From contig NZ_BCXI01000004.1 of the NCBI RefSeq assembly GCF_001895025.1, positions 1 through 64,000 of the forward strand: 64,000 nucleotides of DNA, written 5' to 3'. A program made the position numbers and the translations under genes. Each line of letters begins with the position of its first letter. Positions within the stretch are counted from its first letter, which is position 1. Origin of the DNA: Rhodococcus zopfii NBRC 100606 = JCM 9919 (lineage in GTDB: Bacteria > Actinomycetota > Actinomycetes > Mycobacteriales > Mycobacteriaceae). The notes below the pieces were generated by a model. That model saw only the letters and a program-made list of their open reading frames with translations. It had not been told where the DNA came from and did not search any database. Of this stretch, positions 43,126 to 54,532 are shown piece by piece.

Positions 43126-45165
43126 TCAGGGAGCGGGTGCAGGTTCCGGTGCCGCCTCGGGCGCCGGTGCCGTTTCCGGAGCGGGCGCCGGGGCGGGCGC
43201 GGCATCGGCGGACGCTGCCTCGACCGGGGGAGCGGTCCGCAGTGATTCCTCGTAGGCGTCGTTGTAGGCGCGCAGCACCTTGGTGATCGCGCCGGTGGCC
43301 TCGTTGAAGATCAGCGACCCGAACTCGAAGTCCGACCGCCAGCCGTCCGGCACGCGGTATTCGTCGCTCGTCGGCAGGCCGAGCTCGCCCTCGTCGAGCC
43401 CGAGCTGTTGCCACGCCTTGTAGATCGCGCCGAGCACCGTCCACACGCCGCCGTTCGGGGAGGTGTAGATCGCGCCGTTGACGAACTGTGCGTGCTGGAA
43501 CCCTGCCTTCGACTGCAGGATGCCGGACAGTGCCGCGCCCAGGCGCCCGACCTCGCCGCCCTCGGAGATCCACTTCTGGGCGAGGGGGGAATTGTCGGTC
43601 AGCCGCAGAAACTCGGTGATCAGGCCCTGCGCGTTCTCCGCGGATCCGGTCGACGGGGCGCCGACGGAGTTCGGCGGGACCGGATTCGTGCCGTCACCCG
43701 TCGATCCGTCACTCGTCAGCAGTGCCGTGTCGGGCGCCGACGGGGCGGTTCCGGCCGCCGCGGCCGCGGCAATGTCGCGGATCTTGCTCATCTGGGCGTA
43801 TCCGGAGTCGCCCGGGCAGCTGGTGCTGCCCACGTCGCGGTGCGCGAAGATGATCGGCAGATCGACGGCGGCACCCTGCGGGTAGGGCGTGAACGACGTG
43901 CCCTCCGAGTACATGGTGGTCCGGCCCTTCGGGTCCAGACCGGCCTTCGCGAGCCGCCAGCCGAGGAACTTGCCGACTGCGTCCAGTGTCGCCTGCGGCG
44001 GCGTCACGCTCGAGAAATCTCCCATCATGGCGATGCCCATGGTGTTCTCGTTGAATCCACCGGCGTGCGCTCCCTGGACGGGACGGTCGAGCCCGCCGGC
44101 CCGGCCTTCGAAGATCTGCCCGTACCGGTCGACGATCACGTTGTAGCCGACGTCGCACCAGCCGAGGGTCTGTGAGTGGTACGCGTAGATGGCACGGACG
44201 ATCTCGGCGGACTCGGCCTTCGAATAGTCGTTGCTACCGGCCGTGTGGTGCACGGTGGCGCCGCCGAGCGCGTCGTCGTAGGTGGGGTCGTCGCAGCGCA
44301 GCGACTCGTCCGCACCCCACTGTGCTCGGCTGATCACCTTCGGTCCGCTCCCGCCGACGGGCGAGGCGACGTCCGACAGATGCGCATCGCCGGGGCCGCT
44401 GCCCGGGTTGATGAGCACTGCGGTGACGTCGTCGGTGGGCGCGGCGGCCGCTTCCTGCGCGCGCAGCGGGCGCGACGACGACGCCGGGACGTACCCGAGG
44501 TCGGGGGCGGGGTCCTGCGGAGCAGCGACGGGAACCTCGGCCGGTGCAGGAGCCTCGGCTGGAGTTGGGGCTTCGGCGCCGGCGAGTGTGGGTTCCGGTC
44601 CGGGCCGCGGCGTCAGCAGGACCTGCACTGCGCGCGTGAGACCGACGTAGATCGGCTCGGTGCCACCGCGGTCGTCGGTGGCGTTGTCCGTGCGGCTCGA
44701 CTCGATCGGTTCGGTGGCCGTCCACGGACTCCAGCTGCCGTCCTCGTGCTGGGAGCGGATCAGTGCGTCGGTCGCCGCCACGTCGCGGGCGGCCAACGCG
44801 ACCATGCTGAACGGGTTCTCGCGGCTGATCTCCTTGACGGTGGCACCGATGCGATCGACGAGGCCGGTCGCGTCCGGATTGGGTGCGGGCGTGATGGCCG
44901 GCAGACCCTCGACGAGTTCCTTGATGCTGAGGTCCGGAAGGTTCAGCCCCGTCAGATCCTGGAGGGGAATGACGACGTCGGGTGCGTTCGCGAGTACGAC
45001 CTCGGCGATCTGCGGTGCGATGGCGACGATCGTATCCGTCGTCTCGTTCGCGGCGCGGACGTCGGACGTTGCGTTCGTCATGCCGGACACGGCGAACGGA
45101 GTGGCGACCGCCAGGGCAGCGACGGCACCCAGGACGATCGACGGCTTCGGGCGGCGATGCGGCAC
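43126..45165 (-). CDS. Secreted N-acetylmuramoyl-L-alanine amidase with LGFP segment (Rv3811-like)
   Basis: A 679-residue protein with an N-terminal signal helix (IVLGAVAALAVATPFAVSG), an extended linker, and a peptidoglycan-recognition/amidase-2 domain at about 275-440. Zinc ligands and core phrases visible are ATVHHTAGSNDY, GWCDVGYNVIVDRYG and FAHRDVGSTSCPGD. A C-terminal LGFP-like cell-wall-binding stretch (ELGLPTSDEYRVPDGW) is followed by an Ala/Pro/Glu tail. It should cut the stem peptide from muramic acid outside the cell. It starts at a GTG (VPHRRPKPS) with GGGGAG upstream. The divergent SpoIID-like gene is 314 bp away. Confidence 0.88.
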   Translation of the reverse strand: MPHRRPKPSIVLGAVAALAVATPFAVSGMTNATSDVRAANETTDTIVAIAPQIAEVVLANAPDVVIPLQDLTGLNLPDLSIKELVEGLPAITPAPNPDATGLVDRIGATVKEISRENPFSMVALAARDVAATDALIRSQHEDGSWSPWTATEPIESSRTDNATDDRGGTEPIYVGLTRAVQVLLTPRPGPEPTLAGAEAPTPAEAPAPAEVPVAAPQDPAPDLGYVPASSSRPLRAQEAAAAPTDDVTAVLINPGSGPGDAHLSDVASPVGGSGPKVISRAQWGADESLRCDDPTYDDALGGATVHHTAGSNDYSKAESAEIVRAIYAYHSQTLGWCDVGYNVIVDRYGQIFEGRAGGLDRPVQGAHAGGFNENTMGIAMMGDFSSVTPPQATLDAVGKFLGWRLAKAGLDPKGRTTMYSEGTSFTPYPQGAAVDLPIIFAHRDVGSTSCPGDSGYAQMSKIRDIAAAAAAGTAPSAPDTALLTSDGSTGDGTNPVPPNSVGAPSTGSAENAQGLITEFLRLTDNSPLAQKWISEGGEVGRLGAALSGILQSKAGFQHAQFVNGAIYTSPNGGVWTVLGAIYKAWQQLGLDEGELGLPTSDEYRVPDGWRSDFEFGSLIFNEATGAITKVLRAYNDAYEESLRTAPPVEAASADAAPAPAPAPETAPAPEAAPEPAPAP

Positions 45166-45479
45166 TGTTGCTTCTCCCCTTGTGTGTTCAGCCTTGTGTG
45201 TTCAGCGTTCCTGTGTCAGCTGCTCCGGGCAGGGTCTCAACGGACCGAATACTCCGTCACGAGCCCGATTCGCGTGGCGTATCGGCCTCATTTTTATGCA
45301 ACTTGTGATTCTCGTGTGACTGGTGTGTCTGTTGTTGCCTTGTTCAGTCACTCTTGCCACACTAGTCGCAGTAAACCTTAAGCCTCAACCTGAGCTTGAG
45401 GATTTGTTTCGAATGTCCGATCGTGCGAACTGTCCGTTCGCGCGGCACCCCGGAGTGCGACAACGAGGGAGCGCAGCGC
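45166..45479. other. Divergent control region, no gene seen
   Basis: These 314 bp between the amidase and SpoIID-like genes contain no convincing reading frame. They hold a 14-bp tandem repeat near the amidase start, and an inverted repeat CCTCAA-7-TTGAGG at 45383-45401 nearer the SpoIID-like gene. The local base composition is less GC-rich than its surroundings, as expected for promoters. Confidence 0.6.
45180..45207. repeat. 14-bp tandem repeat in amidase leader
   Basis: TTGTGTGTTCAGCC (45180-45193) is repeated directly as TTGTGTGTTCAGCG (45194-45207). It lies 15-42 bp upstream of the amidase start, in its untranslated leader or core promoter. Confidence 0.7.
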
Positions 45480-47036
45480 ATGTCACGACAGCCGAACCGC
45501 CGCAGGGGACGAATCCGCAGGAGCCGCATCATCGTCGGACGGCCGCTCCGCGCCGGCTGGAAGCCCGCGGTCGCACGCGCAGCCACGCTCGGTCTCGCAC
45601 CCGCCCTGTTGATCGGCGCCACGGTCGGCGGCATCGCACACGTGCGTTCCGGTACACCCGGGGTCGAGCAGGCCGTCGCCGCCGACACCCCGTTCACCTT
45701 CAGCGGTTACGGCCACGGCCACGGCCGGGGCATGGGCCAGTGGGGTGCGTACGGATACGCGCAGGACGGCTGGACCGCGGAACGGATCGTCGGGCACTTC
45801 TACGGTGGCACCTCGCTCGGCACCGTCGACGTCGCCCCGATCGCCGTGCGGCTCATGGGTCAGGACGACGTACCCCTCGCCGTGTACTCCGACGCCGGAC
45901 TCGTCGTCGCAGGTCAGCAGGTCGGACCCGGCGATGCCGCGCATCTGACGCCCACCGCGGACGGTGGCGCCGACGTCGTCGTCACCGCCGGGTGTTCGGG
46001 CGAGGTGCGCTGGCAGGGCCGCGCCGACCTGCCCTGGGTCGACCCGGTCGACCTCGGCGAGGATCGGCCCGGGAACGAACATCTCAAGCTGTGCGCCGAC
46101 GGCACCGCCTACCGCGGCGCCATCGGGGTCGTGCTCGACGGCAGCGCCGCCCGCACCGTCAACAGGCTGTCCGTCGAGGACTATCTGCGTGCTGTCGTGC
46201 CCGTCGAATCGCTTCCCGGCTGGGCCGACACCGGTGGTGCCGAGGCGCTCCGGGCCCAGGCCATCGCCGCCCGCTCCTACGCGCTCGCCGAGCAGCGCCA
46301 CGAGAAATGGCAGACTTGCGACACGCAGAGCTGCCAGGTGTACGGAGGTTCGGCGAAGGAGGATCCGCGCACCGACGACGCCGTGCGCACCACCCGCGGC
46401 ATGGTGCTGCTGAAGGACGGCAAGGTCGTGCGCACCGAGTTCTCGGCGTCGACCGGCGGATACAGCGCGGGCGGCGACTTCCCGTCCGTCGAAGATCTCG
46501 GCGACAAGGTGGCACCGAACCAGCAGTGGGCCAAGACGCTCACCGCCGGCGAGATCGGGAATGCGTTCGGGGTCGGCGAGCTGCAGAACTTCGAGGTGCT
46601 GACCCGCAACAACCTCGGTGCCGACGGGGGTCGCGTGACCCGCGTCCGGGTGGTCGGCGCCGACCGCACCATCGAGACCACGGGCGCTGAGGCCCGCGCG
46701 AAACTGGGGCTGCGGTCCGACTGGTTCACCGTGAACGAGGGTGCGGAATCGGCGGTTCCGCCGAGCACCCCCGCCCCCGAAACGGGCCCGGAGGTCGCCA
46801 TCACGCCGTTCGGCACCGATCAGAGCCCGGCCATCCAGGAGAAGTACAACGAGCTCGGCGGCGTCACCGGCCAACTGGGCTCGCCCGTCGGACCCGAACT
46901 GATGCTGCCCGACGAGCGCGGCAAGTTCCGGGTGTTCACCAACGGGGTCATCCTGTGGACACCGGAGTTCGGCGCCCAGGTGTTCGACGCATCGATCCTG
47001 CGGCAGTGGCTGCCGGGGACCGGTAGCGCCGAATAG
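45480..47036 (+). CDS. SpoIID/LytB-domain secreted protein with LGFP-like C-terminus
   Basis: A 518-residue protein with a twin-basic N-terminus and signal helix (ATLGLAPALLIGATVGGIA). It has the SpoIID N-terminal phrase FTFSGYGHGHGRGMGQWGAYGYA (quoted parts: GHGHGRGMGQWGAYG) and core VEDYLRAVVPVESLPGW, followed by ALRAQAIAARSYAL and the CDTQSCQVYGG segment. The C-terminal 60 residues form one LGFP-like wall-binding unit. SpoIID enzymes are lytic transglycosylases acting on denuded glycan; here sporulation is not involved, so septal or polar wall remodelling is probable. It occupies the place of erp in the M. tuberculosis order. Confidence 0.87.
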   Translation: MSRQPNRRRGRIRRSRIIVGRPLRAGWKPAVARAATLGLAPALLIGATVGGIAHVRSGTPGVEQAVAADTPFTFSGYGHGHGRGMGQWGAYGYAQDGWTAERIVGHFYGGTSLGTVDVAPIAVRLMGQDDVPLAVYSDAGLVVAGQQVGPGDAAHLTPTADGGADVVVTAGCSGEVRWQGRADLPWVDPVDLGEDRPGNEHLKLCADGTAYRGAIGVVLDGSAARTVNRLSVEDYLRAVVPVESLPGWADTGGAEALRAQAIAARSYALAEQRHEKWQTCDTQSCQVYGGSAKEDPRTDDAVRTTRGMVLLKDGKVVRTEFSASTGGYSAGGDFPSVEDLGDKVAPNQQWAKTLTAGEIGNAFGVGELQNFEVLTRNNLGADGGRVTRVRVVGADRTIETTGAEARAKLGLRSDWFTVNEGAESAVPPSTPAPETGPEVAITPFGTDQSPAIQEKYNELGGVTGQLGSPVGPELMLPDERGKFRVFTNGVILWTPEFGAQVFDASILRQWLPGTGSAE

Positions 47037-47046
47037 ACACGATCTG

Positions 47047-47085
47047 AAGCGGCCGCCGTCGAGTTCGACTCGACGGCGGCCGCTT
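47047..47085 (+). terminator. Strong intrinsic terminator
   Basis: A perfect 18-bp stem (47047-47064 with 47068-47085) encloses the 3-base loop TCG and is followed by TCGTT. It lies 10 bp after the SpoIID-like gene. Confidence 0.9.
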
Positions 47086-47097
47086 TCGTTGTTGACA

Positions 47098-47112
47098 TTG
47101 ACGCAACGTCAA
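47098..47112. promoter_or_regulatory. MerR-type operator TTGACGCAACGTCAA
   Basis: The 6-bp arms TTGACG/CGTCAA are perfect around CAA. A TTGACA at 47092-47097 abuts it. MerR/TipA regulators bind palindromes between promoter elements; the site lies 35 bp before the regulator's GTG, so autoregulation is likely. Confidence 0.5.
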
Positions 47113-47147
47113 GAGGCACGCTGGATGTCACGAGGAAAGGGAACACC

Positions 47148-49213
<2,066 letters not shown>

Positions 49214-49251
49214 GCGTGGGGGAACTCGAGGACAACGTGCAGGGGAACACC

Positions 49252-51150
49252 GTGAGTTCAGACACCGCGGCGCCACTCGGTAAGTCGCTGCTGCAGCGCA
49301 TCATCCTGCCGCGGCCCGGAGAGCCGCTCGACGTGCGCACCCTCTACCTGGAGGAATCGCCGACCAACGCGCGCCGCGCGCACGCCCAGAGTCGCACGAC
49401 GCTGAGCATCGGCGCGGAGTCCGAGGTGTCGCTGTGCACTTACTTCAACGCGTTCCCCGCGAGCTACTGGCGGCGCTGGAGCACGCTGGATTCCGTCGTG
49501 CTCCGCCTCGAGCTGTCCGGGCACGGCCGCGTCGACGTCTACCGCAGCAAGGCCGACTCGAGCCGCATCCACGTGCAGGGCCGCGAGTTCACCGGTGCCG
49601 ACGACACGACGACGGTCGTCGAACTCGAAACCGACCTCGGTCCGTTCGAGGACGGCGGCTGGATCTGGTTCGACGTCACCACCGACACCGAGGTCACGCT
49701 CGTCGCTGCTGGTTGGTATGCGCCGGTCGAGGCGCCCGGCGCGGCGTCGGTGGCCGTCGGCATCCCGACGTTCAACCGTCCCGCCGACTGTGTGAAGGCG
49801 CTGCGCGCGCTCGCGTCGGATCCGCTGGTCATGGACGTCGTCGACGCTGTGATCATTCCCGACCAGGGCACCCGCAAGGTGCGCGACCAGGACGACTTCG
49901 CCGAGGCAGCCGCGCCGTTCGGTGACCGCCTGGTCATCCACGACCAGGCCAACCTCGGCGGGTCCGGCGGCTACAGCCGCATCATGTACGAGGCGCTGAA
50001 AACGACCCGGGCCCCGTACATCCTGTTCATGGACGACGACATCGAGATCGAACCGGACTCGGTGCTGCGGGCGCTGGCGCTGTCGCGGTTCGCGAAGACC
50101 CCGATGCTCGTCGGCGGCCAGATGCTCAACCTGCAGGAGCGCAGCCACCTGCACACGATGGGCGAGGTCGTGAACCGGTCGATCTTCATGTGGTCGGCCG
50201 CCCCGAACGTCGAATACGACCACGACTTCTCCACCAAGCCGCTGCGCGACCGCGAGAACTCGAAGCTGCTGCACCGCCGCATCGACGTCGACTTCAACGG
50301 CTGGTGGATGTGCATGATCCCGCGGGTCGTCGCGGAGGAGATCGGCCAGCCGCTGCCGCTGTTCATCAAGTGGGACGACGCCGAGTACGGGCTGCGGGCC
50401 CGCGCCGCCGGCTACCCGACGGTGACGATGCCCGGTGCCGCGATCTGGCACATGGCGTGGTCCGACAAGGACGATGCGATCGACTGGCAGGCGTACTTCC
50501 ACCTGCGGAACCGGCTCGTCGTCGCGGCGCTGCACATGCCCGGTGACGGTCGCGGCCTCGTGCTCGACACGGTCAAGGCGACGGTCAAGCACCTCGTGTG
50601 CCTCGAATACTCGACCGTCGCGATCCAGAACAAGGCCATCGAGGACTTCCTCGCCGGACCGGACCGGCTGTTCGAGTTGCTGCCGACCGCCCTCGGCCAG
50701 GTCCACGCGCTGCGGAAGAACTTCTCGGACGCGGTGGTGCTGCCGTCGTCGACGGAACTGCCGCTGCCCTCGGGTGCCGGTGTGGGTGCGGTCGGTCTGC
50801 CGCGCGGGCCGATCGGGAAGCTCTCGCGGCTCGCGAAGGGCGTGGTGCACAACCTGCGCCCGGCCACCGATGCGCACCACGAGCAGCCGCAGCTGAACGT
50901 GCCGACGATCGATGCCCGCTGGTTCCTGCTGTCGCAGGTCGACGGTGTGACCGTCACCACCGCGGACGGGCGCGGCGTCGTCTACCGTAAGCGCGACCGC
51001 GCGCAGGCCGGGGCACTGCTGTCCGAGGCGCTGCGACTGCGGCGTGAACTGGCACGACGGTTCCCGGAGCTGAAGAAGCAGTACCAGGATGCGGTTCCTG
51101 CCCTGACGAGCAAGGAGGAGTGGGAACGTGTCTTCGCTGTCGAGCAGTGA
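49252..51150 (+). CDS. glfT2: Galactofuranosyltransferase GlfT2
   Basis: A 632-residue polymerising GT2 enzyme that extends galactan with alternating beta-(1-5) and beta-(1-6) galactofuranose. An N-terminal beta domain (ILPRPGEPLDVRTLYLEES) precedes the GT-A domain. The metal-binding DDD lies in FMDDDIEIEP (261-263) and the catalytic WDDAEYG follows (W374). The conserved HMAWSDKDDAIDWQ is present. GTG 49252 has AGGGG at proper spacing and gives the M. tuberculosis-like N-terminus. A GTG at 49210 overlapping the glf stop would add 14 residues. It corresponds to Rv3808c. Confidence 0.95.
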   Translation: MSSDTAAPLGKSLLQRIILPRPGEPLDVRTLYLEESPTNARRAHAQSRTTLSIGAESEVSLCTYFNAFPASYWRRWSTLDSVVLRLELSGHGRVDVYRSKADSSRIHVQGREFTGADDTTTVVELETDLGPFEDGGWIWFDVTTDTEVTLVAAGWYAPVEAPGAASVAVGIPTFNRPADCVKALRALASDPLVMDVVDAVIIPDQGTRKVRDQDDFAEAAAPFGDRLVIHDQANLGGSGGYSRIMYEALKTTRAPYILFMDDDIEIEPDSVLRALALSRFAKTPMLVGGQMLNLQERSHLHTMGEVVNRSIFMWSAAPNVEYDHDFSTKPLRDRENSKLLHRRIDVDFNGWWMCMIPRVVAEEIGQPLPLFIKWDDAEYGLRARAAGYPTVTMPGAAIWHMAWSDKDDAIDWQAYFHLRNRLVVAALHMPGDGRGLVLDTVKATVKHLVCLEYSTVAIQNKAIEDFLAGPDRLFELLPTALGQVHALRKNFSDAVVLPSSTELPLPSGAGVGAVGLPRGPIGKLSRLAKGVVHNLRPATDAHHEQPQLNVPTIDARWFLLSQVDGVTVTTADGRGVVYRKRDRAQAGALLSEALRLRRELARRFPELKKQYQDAVPALTSKEEWERVFAVEQ

Positions 51151-51700
51151 TCGATCCGCTGCCGGGAAGACCACCGACGCCTGGAAGAGCACCGAGGCGG
51201 AGATCCAGATCCTGCAGGCCGTACAGGCGACGGTCGGGGCCCGGCCGCAGGCGATCGCGATCGCCCGCAGCATGTCGCACTTCGGTGAGCACGCCCTCGG
51301 CTGGGCCGCGATCGGTGGTGTCGGCGCACTCGTCGACCGTCGTCGTCGCCGGCAGTGGGCGGGCGTCGCGGTCGGAGCGGTCGGGGCACACGCGGCGTCG
51401 ATCGTCGTCAAGCGCATCGTGCGCCGGCCGCGGCCCGACGATCCGACGGTCGCGGTGAACGTGTCGACGCCGAGCCGGTTGAGCTTCCCGTCGTCGCACG
51501 CCACCTCGACCACCGCAGCCGCGGTCCTGCTCGGTCGGCTGACCGGGCTACCCTTGCCCGCGGTACTCGTCCCGCCCATGCTGCTGTCGCGCCTGGTCCT
51601 CGGTGTGCACTATCCGACGGACGTCCTGGCCGGCGCCGCGCTGGGGGCAGTCTCGGCCGCCGCGGTCGTGCGGGCAGAAAAGAAGTTTGGAGAACGATGA
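51128..51700 (+). CDS. PAP2-family phosphatase, candidate decaprenylphosphoryl-phosphoribose phosphatase (Rv3807c-like)
   Basis: A 190-residue membrane protein with the PAP2 motifs KRIVRRPRPDD (K-x6-RP), FPSSHATST (PSGH variant) and SRLVLGVHYPTDV (SR-x5-H-x3-D). Rv3807c is the proposed phosphatase removing the 5-phosphate of decaprenylphosphoryl-5-phosphoribose, made by the next gene's product. It overlaps glfT2 by 23 bp and ubiA by 4 bp, so the three are tightly coupled. The start ATG lies within glfT2 and is preceded by GGAGTGGGAACG. Confidence 0.9.
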   Translation: MSSLSSSDRSAAGKTTDAWKSTEAEIQILQAVQATVGARPQAIAIARSMSHFGEHALGWAAIGGVGALVDRRRRRQWAGVAVGAVGAHAASIVVKRIVRRPRPDDPTVAVNVSTPSRLSFPSSHATSTTAAAVLLGRLTGLPLPAVLVPPMLLSRLVLGVHYPTDVLAGAALGAVSAAAVVRAEKKFGER

Positions 51701-52602
51701 GCGAGGAACCGGCAACCGTTACCCGGCCGCCCCAGAACCTGCCTGCGGGCATCGTCAAGGCGGTCCGACCACGCCAGTGGATCAAGAACGTACTGGTACT
51801 CGCGGCGCCGCTCGCCGCGGGTTCGGCCACCGAATTGGATGTGCTCGGACCCGTCGCGCTGGCGTTCGTCGTGTTCTGCATGGCGGCCTCGGGCATCTAC
51901 CTGGTCAACGACGCGATGGACGTCGAAGCCGACCGTGCGCATCCGACGAAGCGGTTCCGGCCGATCGCCGCGGGTGTCGTTCCGGTCAACCTGGCGTTCG
52001 GCCTGGCCACGGTGCTGCTGGTCGGGTCGATCGCGCTCTCGTTCCTGGCGAACTGGCAGCTCGCGGTCGTGATGTCCGTGTACATCGGCATCCAGCTCGC
52101 CTACTGCTTCGGGCTCAAGCATCAGGCCGTGCTCGACATCTGCATCGTTTCGTCCGGCTTCCTGATTCGCGCGATCGCCGGTGGCGTCGCGGCGGGCATC
52201 CCGCTGTCCCAGTGGTTCCTGCTGATCATGGCGTTCGGTTCGCTGTTCATGGCGGCCGGCAAGCGGTACGCGGAGCTGCGGCTGGCGCACAAGACCGGCG
52301 CGAAGATCCGCAAGTCGCTCGAGTACTACACCGAGACCTACCTGCGGTTCGTGTGGACGCTCTCGGCGACCGCGGTCGTCATCTGCTACGGCCTGTGGGC
52401 GTTCGAACGCGACATGCTGGCCGATTCCAACTGGTTCGCCATCTCGATGATTCCGTTCGTCGTCGCGATCCTGCGGTACGCGGTCGACGTCGACGGCGGC
52501 GAGGCGGGGGAGCCGGAGGAGATTGCTCTCGGCGACCGGGTTCTGCAGTTGCTCGCGATCGTGTGGATCGTGGTGGTCGGTGGTGCTGTCTACCTCTTCT
52601 GA
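51697..52602 (+). CDS. ubiA: Decaprenyl-phosphate phosphoribosyltransferase (UbiA family)
   Basis: A 301-residue UbiA-fold prenyl transferase with about nine helices. The first Asp-rich motif is YLVNDAMDVEADRAHPTKRFRP, read as NDAMDVEAD followed by HPTKRFRP, which is typical of DPPR synthase. The second region is YCFGLKHQAVLD and the YAELR loop. It transfers 5-phosphoribose from PRPP to decaprenyl phosphate, the first step to the arabinose donor DPA. It corresponds to Rv3806c, an ethambutol-resistance-associated gene in M. tuberculosis. ATG overlaps the previous stop (ATGA). Confidence 0.95.
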   Translation: MSEEPATVTRPPQNLPAGIVKAVRPRQWIKNVLVLAAPLAAGSATELDVLGPVALAFVVFCMAASGIYLVNDAMDVEADRAHPTKRFRPIAAGVVPVNLAFGLATVLLVGSIALSFLANWQLAVVMSVYIGIQLAYCFGLKHQAVLDICIVSSGFLIRAIAGGVAAGIPLSQWFLLIMAFGSLFMAAGKRYAELRLAHKTGAKIRKSLEYYTETYLRFVWTLSATAVVICYGLWAFERDMLADSNWFAISMIPFVVAILRYAVDVDGGEAGEPEEIALGDRVLQLLAIVWIVVVGGAVYLF

Positions 52603-54532
52603 CGTCGCTGCGGACGTCGACTCGTCGGCGCGGAAGGGCGGACCGGCCCACCGCGCCTCCGGAGCTTCCGGGCTGTCCCGAGGTGTGTTCGTCACGGGTG
52701 TCGTCGTCACCGGCGTGCTCATGTTCTGGGGTGCGTGGGAGCGTCGCTGGATCGCCGACGACGGCTTGATCGTGCTGCGCACGGTCCGGAACCTGCTGGC
52801 CGGCAACGGCCCGGTGTTCAACATCGGGGAACGCGTGGAGGCCAACACGTCGACGTTGTGGACGTACCTGGTCTACGGATTCGGCTGGTTCACGGGGACG
52901 CGGCTCGAGTACGTGGTGCTCGGGTTGGCGCTGGTGTTGTCGACCGCGGCGGTGGTCGTCGCGATGCTCGGCACGGCCCGTCTCTACCGCTGGCGGCTTC
53001 GCGGCGCCGGCGGCACGCTGCTGCTGCTGCCGGCGGGCATGCTCGTCTACATCGCGGTTCCGCCCGCGCGCGACTTTGCGACGTCCGGGCTCGAGAGCTG
53101 CCTGGTGATCTTCTGGATCGCGCTGCTGTGGCTGCTCATGGTGCGCTGGTCCACGACCGAGACGCCGGGGTCCGCCGGGGTGCTCGGGACGGCGTTCGTC
53201 GCCGGCCTCGGGCCGCTGGTTCGCCCCGAACTGGCGGTCCTGGCGGGCATCGCGTTGGCGATGCTGTTCCTCGCCGCCGATCAGACCTGGCGCCTGCGCG
53301 TCGCGATGGTCGCGGTCGCGGGTGCGGTGCCGGTCGGCTACCAGATCTGGCGAATGGGCTACTACGGCCTGCCCTACCCGAACACCGCGGTCTCGAAGGA
53401 CGCGGGCGGTGCCAAGTGGGCGCAGGGTTTCGAATACCTGGGCAATCTGGTGAACCCGTATCTGCTGTGGCTCCCGCTGCTCCTGCTGCTGCTCGTGGCG
53501 GTCGTGATGCTCACGACGAGCCGCCGGGGTGGCGCGAGCGTCGGCGACCGCGTGCGCGGTCTCGCATCCACCGATGCGCGGACCCTGCTCGCCCGCGGGC
53601 AGCGGGCACTGCGCACACCCGCCGCGGTGGTGGTGTTCATGCTGGGTAGCGGCGTGCTCCTCGCGTTGTACTCGCTGCGTGTCGGTGGCGACTTCATGCA
53701 CGGGCGGGTCCTGTTGCCGCCGTTGTTCTGTCTCCTCGTTCCGGTCGCGGTGGTGCCCCTGCGCCTGCCGGAGCACGGTGAGCCGCCGCGTGCGCGGACG
53801 ATCGCCGGTGCGGTCGGGGTGCTGTGGCTCGGTACGGTCGTGTGGTCGGCGTTCGCGGCTGGAACCACGGGCATGACCGAGGGTGCGGTGGTCGGTCGGT
53901 CGGGCATCGTCGACGAGCGCGCGTTCTATGCCATGAACACCGGTCATGCGCATCCGATCCGAGCCGAGGACTACCTCGACTATCCGCGGATGCGGGCGAT
54001 GGTGGAGGCGATCGAGAACACGCCGAACGGTGGGTTGCTGCTGCCGACGCCGTCGTTCGACGCGTGGGATGTGGTTCCGCCACCGGAGCCGATCCCGCCG
54101 GGCGGGGCCGGGCACACGGTGTTCTTCCTCAATCTGGGGATGACCAGCATGAACACGCCTCTGGACGTGCGCGTGATCGACCAGATGGGTCTGGCCTACC
54201 CGTTGGCCGCGCACACCGAACGGCTCGAGGACGGCCGGATCGGGCACGACAAGGTGCTGTACCCGGACTGGGTGGTCGCGGATTCGGGGATGGTGAACGT
54301 GCACCCGTGGCTGCCCGGCTACCTCGACGAGGATTGGGTGGCGCAGGCCGAGGTGGCGCTCACGTGTCCGCAGACCCGGGAAGTGCTCGAATCGTCGAGC
54401 GCGGAACTGACGTGGCCGCTGTTCAAGCGGAATCTGACCCATGCGCTCGAGTACGCGAAGTACCGCTTCGACCGCGTGCCGAAGTACGAGATCGAGCGGT
54501 GCGGTCTGGTAATACCGCCGCCGCGGGGGTGA
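52583..54532 (+). CDS. aftB: Terminal beta-(1-2) arabinofuranosyltransferase AftB
   Basis: A 649-residue GT-C membrane enzyme (AftB of M. tuberculosis is 627). About ten helices in the first 430 residues are followed by a C-terminal outer domain. The first outer loop carries the acidic pair in RWIADDGLIVLRTVRNLLAGNG (part: IADDGLIVLRT), where GT-C enzymes have catalytic carboxylates. It adds the terminal beta-(1-2) arabinofuranose to arabinan, on which mycolates are hung. It starts at a GTG (VLSTSSDVAADV) and overlaps ubiA by 20 bp. A GTG one codon upstream is also possible. Confidence 0.92.
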   Translation: MLSTSSDVAADVDSSARKGGPAHRASGASGLSRGVFVTGVVVTGVLMFWGAWERRWIADDGLIVLRTVRNLLAGNGPVFNIGERVEANTSTLWTYLVYGFGWFTGTRLEYVVLGLALVLSTAAVVVAMLGTARLYRWRLRGAGGTLLLLPAGMLVYIAVPPARDFATSGLESCLVIFWIALLWLLMVRWSTTETPGSAGVLGTAFVAGLGPLVRPELAVLAGIALAMLFLAADQTWRLRVAMVAVAGAVPVGYQIWRMGYYGLPYPNTAVSKDAGGAKWAQGFEYLGNLVNPYLLWLPLLLLLLVAVVMLTTSRRGGASVGDRVRGLASTDARTLLARGQRALRTPAAVVVFMLGSGVLLALYSLRVGGDFMHGRVLLPPLFCLLVPVAVVPLRLPEHGEPPRARTIAGAVGVLWLGTVVWSAFAAGTTGMTEGAVVGRSGIVDERAFYAMNTGHAHPIRAEDYLDYPRMRAMVEAIENTPNGGLLLPTPSFDAWDVVPPPEPIPPGGAGHTVFFLNLGMTSMNTPLDVRVIDQMGLAYPLAAHTERLEDGRIGHDKVLYPDWVVADSGMVNVHPWLPGYLDEDWVAQAEVALTCPQTREVLESSSAELTWPLFKRNLTHALEYAKYRFDRVPKYEIERCGLVIPPPRG

